Shown here: one piece after another, positions 24,076-25,607 of the stretch
Numbering within the stretch: the stretch's first letter is position 1
Layout of the letters: every line of letters starts with the position of its first letter
Notes under the pieces: generated by a model
The model's database searches: none
Told to the model about the DNA's origin: nothing
What the model saw: the letters and a program-made list of their open reading frames with translations, nothing else
Origin: a virus
Direction: 5' to 3' (one strand)
DNA length: 25,607 nucleotides
Virus record (IMG/VR): IMGVR_UViG_3300043548_000685
Span: 1-25,607 of that record
Made by a program: the position numbers and the translations under genes

Positions 24076-25229
24076 CAGTACACCCACTCAGCAGCAGGCC
24101 GCGCCCCGGCCCCGGGCACGAAGCCTCCGCCTCCGCGCGTGTCGAGATGAATGAACCCCCGAGGACGGCCATCGCCTAGCCCGCCAGTCCACCGATGCCG
24201 GATCCACTGGTAGAAGCTCTCCAGACTCCGGTCAACCGGATAGATGTCAAACGCCTCCCCGCTGACGTGCCTCGAACCCGGCACTCCGCCCACCTCACCA
24301 TTGATGGGCTCCGGCCTGTAGAAGCTCGTCACCCCCAGCGGCCGCCCCCACGCTTCCCGCACCCGCTGAAATTCTGCAGCAGTTCGCAGCAGTCGCGTCC
24401 GAACCGAAGCCGCCGGCCCGGGCACACGCCGCTTGTCGAACTGCAGGATCTCCCCCACGCTGAGGTTGGGCGTCACCAGGCAGTTGAAGTCACTCCAGTC
24501 GACCTCTGCCCGCATCGCCTCACCCGAGCCCACGACCTTCCGCCAGTGCGGCTCAAACAGGAACCAAGTCCCACCGCCTGAGGCCAACTCCACCCGAGCG
24601 TGGCCATCAGCAGCAACCTCGGAGTATGCAACGACTGCATAATCCCGCCCCTTCGGGCAGTACACCTTCTCCTTCTCCCCGAGCTCGGCTGCTTGCACCG
24701 GCTCCTTCTTCAGCCACGTCGCCTGCACCGCCTCGACGCGATACAGAATCGGCTTGGGGTTGGCCTTGATCACGGGCGTGGCCGGCTTTTCCGCCTTCGC
24801 TTCGTTCTCGTCGCAGATGCGCAGCAACTTCTCCGCATAGGCCGGATCCGTCGCGTAGCCCTGCTTGACCAGCTCCTTAGCCGCCGCCTCGAGCGTGGGA
24901 GCCCGATCCACCCCCTCGTACTTGTCCCAATCCTTGTACCACCGGGTCACGAGGTAGCGGACGCAAGCCCCAAGGTCGGGAAAGTCCAGGAAGTCCGCTT
25001 CAATGTGAACCCTGGCGCCGTTGACGTACTCGGTGGTCATCCGGGTCGTGCCCGCCCCCTTCAGCCCGAAGTAGTTGTTCCTGCCGCTGGTGTGCTTCCC
25101 ATAGCCCGACTCCAACGCCCACTGCGCCGCGACAAGCTGGACCCACTTCGCCCCTGCATCCTTGGCCGCCTGCGTGACCCCCTGCCAGGTATTGGGGTAG
25201 TTCTTTGCCCTGCTGCCGGCCATTCGCAT
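24075..25229 (-). CDS. Modular endolysin: GH73-like glucosaminidase, SH3-like domain, M15 peptidase
   Basis: The protein is 384 residues from the ATG at 25229. The frame also has ATGs at 25271 (398 residues, start overlapping the 18-bp integrase-arm repeat) and 25223. Numbering is from 25229. Residues about 10-125 match a glucosaminidase (GH73/FlgJ-type) domain, with the likely catalytic Glu in WALESGYG (E40) and NNYFGLKG. Residues about 162-231 form a cyanobacterial-type SH3-like domain (KEPVQAA, EKVYCPKG, WFLFEPHW). Residues about 250-384 are an M15 peptidase with SRHVSGEAFDIYP (H321, D328) and FIHLD (H361) as zinc ligands. Cutting both sugar and peptide bonds would release progeny. It is on the strand opposite the tail genes, next to the attachment site. 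No signal peptide is evident, so a holin is needed. Confidence 0.85.
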   Translation of the reverse strand: MRMAGSRAKNYPNTWQGVTQAAKDAGAKWVQLVAAQWALESGYGKHTSGRNNYFGLKGAGTTRMTTEYVNGARVHIEADFLDFPDLGACVRYLVTRWYKDWDKYEGVDRAPTLEAAAKELVKQGYATDPAYAEKLLRICDENEAKAEKPATPVIKANPKPILYRVEAVQATWLKKEPVQAAELGEKEKVYCPKGRDYAVVAYSEVAADGHARVELASGGGTWFLFEPHWRKVVGSGEAMRAEVDWSDFNCLVTPNLSVGEILQFDKRRVPGPAASVRTRLLRTAAEFQRVREAWGRPLGVTSFYRPEPINGEVGGVPGSRHVSGEAFDIYPVDRSLESFYQWIRHRWTGGLGDGRPRGFIHLDTRGGGGFVPGAGARPAAEWVY

Positions 25230-25251
25230 GGTGCCTATGAACCAGGCTAAC

Positions 25252-25269
25252 GGTCCACAAATGGTCCAC
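25252..25269 (+). repeat. Arm-type direct repeat, left copy
   Basis: An 18-bp sequence, GGTCCACAAATGGTCCAC, consisting of two GGTCCAC units 11 bp apart (one helical turn). The identical 18 bases recur at 25495-25512 on the other side of the tRNA fragment. Short, helically phased tandem repeats on both sides of a tRNA-type core are characteristic of integrase arm-binding sites. Integrase binding is inferred. Confidence 0.7.
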
Positions 25270-25326
25270 ATTCTTCGCTTCAGAAAAACGAGATCAGCTA
25301 TCGCAAGGGTTCTCGGGATATATCAG

Positions 25327-25384
25327 ACGGTCTTGAAAACCGGCGAGGTGAAAGCCTCCGTGGGTTCGAATCCCACCCTCTCCG
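25327..25384 (+). other. Attachment-site core: 3' part of tRNA-Ser(UGA)
   Basis: The sequence contains the anticodon stem-loop (stem CGGT at 25328-25331, loop CTTGAAA at 25332-25338, anticodon TGA at 25334-25336), a class II variable arm (GAGG...CCTC around 25345-25358), the T arm (GTGGG-TTCGAAT-CCCAC at 25360-25376) and the 3' acceptor strand CCTCTCC plus discriminator G to 25384. The D arm and the 5' acceptor strand (expected GGAGAGG) are missing upstream, so this is not a working tRNA gene. It is the piece that rebuilds a host tRNA-Ser when an element integrates at the anticodon loop. No CCA is encoded. Confidence 0.85.
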
Positions 25385-25393
25385 TTCCAACCA

Positions 25394-25413
25394 GGGCCTG
25401 AAATCTCAGGCCC
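25394..25413. repeat. Perfect 8-bp inverted repeat after the tRNA fragment
   Basis: GGGCCTGA (25394-25401) pairs with TCAGGCCC (25406-25413) across an AATC loop, nine bases after the tRNA end. There is no T run on either side, so it is a weak intrinsic terminator candidate; it might instead be part of the host-derived sequence downstream of the tRNA or a DNA-binding site in the attachment region. Confidence 0.6.
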
Positions 25414-25494
25414 CAACTGGCGCTTCACCAATACGAGGGCGTGCGCCCTTCCCTGGCCCTTCGCGTTGATTCGCACCGTTGCGCGTGGGAAAGT

Positions 25495-25512
25495 GGTCCA
25501 CAAATGGTCCAC
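25495..25512 (+). repeat. Arm-type direct repeat, right copy
   Basis: This is an exact second copy of the 18-bp repeat at 25252-25269, here extended to TGGTCCAC-AAA-TGGTCCAC. It ends four bases before the integrase ATG, so integrase bound here would cover its own translation start region and probably influence its expression. Confidence 0.7.
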
Positions 25513-25516
25513 GCTC

Positions 25517-25607
25517 ATGCTTGACCTGGCTCCTGTGAACGAAAACCTCCGTTCTCGGGGGCTCCGGATGCTGATCGAGCAACGCCGCCAGGCGCTTGTC
25601 GTGCGAG
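25517..25607 (+). CDS. Tyrosine-recombinase integrase, N-terminal fragment (runs off window)
   Basis: Only 30 codons are visible from the ATG at 25517. The peptide contains LAPVNENLRSRGLRMLIEQR, which I recognise as the start of cyanobacterial tyrosine-type integrases. An in-frame GTG at 25493 and the open frame further upstream offer other starts, but the motif normally lies within a few residues of the N-terminus. The context is decisive: a tRNA-Ser attachment core lies 130 bases upstream with repeats on both sides. The enzyme would integrate the element into the host tRNA-Ser gene. There is no Shine-Dalgarno in the expected place. The catalytic domain is outside the window, so integrity cannot be judged. 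Confidence 0.65.
   Translation, partial: MLDLAPVNENLRSRGLRMLIEQRRQALVVR

Noticed and set aside
1-25607. CRISPR array, insertion sequence or diversity-generating retroelement
   Set aside because: No spaced direct-repeat array, transposase or reverse transcriptase reading frame is present; the only tandem array is the in-frame 72-bp coding repeat.

Overview
This window looks like the late tail, lysis and attachment region of a temperate cyanophage, or of a prophage or induced form of one, infecting a Synechococcus/Cyanobium-type unicellular cyanobacterium. Three things point to a cyanobacterial host. The fibre proteins belong to families common in Synechococcus and Prochlorococcus phages. The endolysin carries the M15 peptidase and SH3-like domains typical of cyanobacterial cell-wall enzymes. 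The first 30 residues of the integrase at the right edge resemble cyanobacterial tyrosine recombinases. These assignments come from recognising sequence patterns; no database search was run.

Left part (1-13974, all + strand): a lambda-like (siphovirus) tail-assembly operon. In order it holds a gpG-like chaperone with a programmed -1 frameshift (A AAA AAC at 553-559) that makes a G-T fusion, a 1,886-residue tape-measure protein, a DUF1833/gpL-like protein, an NlpC/P60-like gpK protein, a gpJ-like tip/host-specificity protein, a small tail protein, a tail-tube-like protein, and a large tube-related protein with duplicated EF-hand-like modules. Most junctions are TGATG overlaps, which implies translational coupling.

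Middle part (14014-23937): host-recognition genes. These are a 1,175-residue fibre, a 936-residue fibre with a BspA-like leucine-rich repeat array, two small accessory ORFs, a short fibre on the opposite strand, three small membrane-associated proteins (candidate holin region), and a three-gene fibre/adaptor set ending in a 277-residue fibre. Several fibres are of types best known from T4-like cyanophages, although the tail itself is lambda-like. Low-GC blocks lie inside otherwise GC-rich genes, which suggests domain-level mosaicism.

Right part (23938-25607): the minus strand carries a modular endolysin (GH73-like glucosaminidase, SH3-like, M15 peptidase) and a coupled 45-residue ORF. Beyond it lies an attachment region: the 3' portion of a tRNA-Ser(UGA) gene, flanked on both sides by a perfect 18-bp copy of a repeat that is itself two GGTCCAC units 11 bp apart. 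An integrase gene starts just downstream and runs off the window. Repeats on both sides of the tRNA core are what an intact attP should look like, so the molecule may be a non-integrated phage genome or a junction of tandem prophages.

The CGAGCTCG palindrome occurs about 19 times in the window, far above chance, and in several reading frames.
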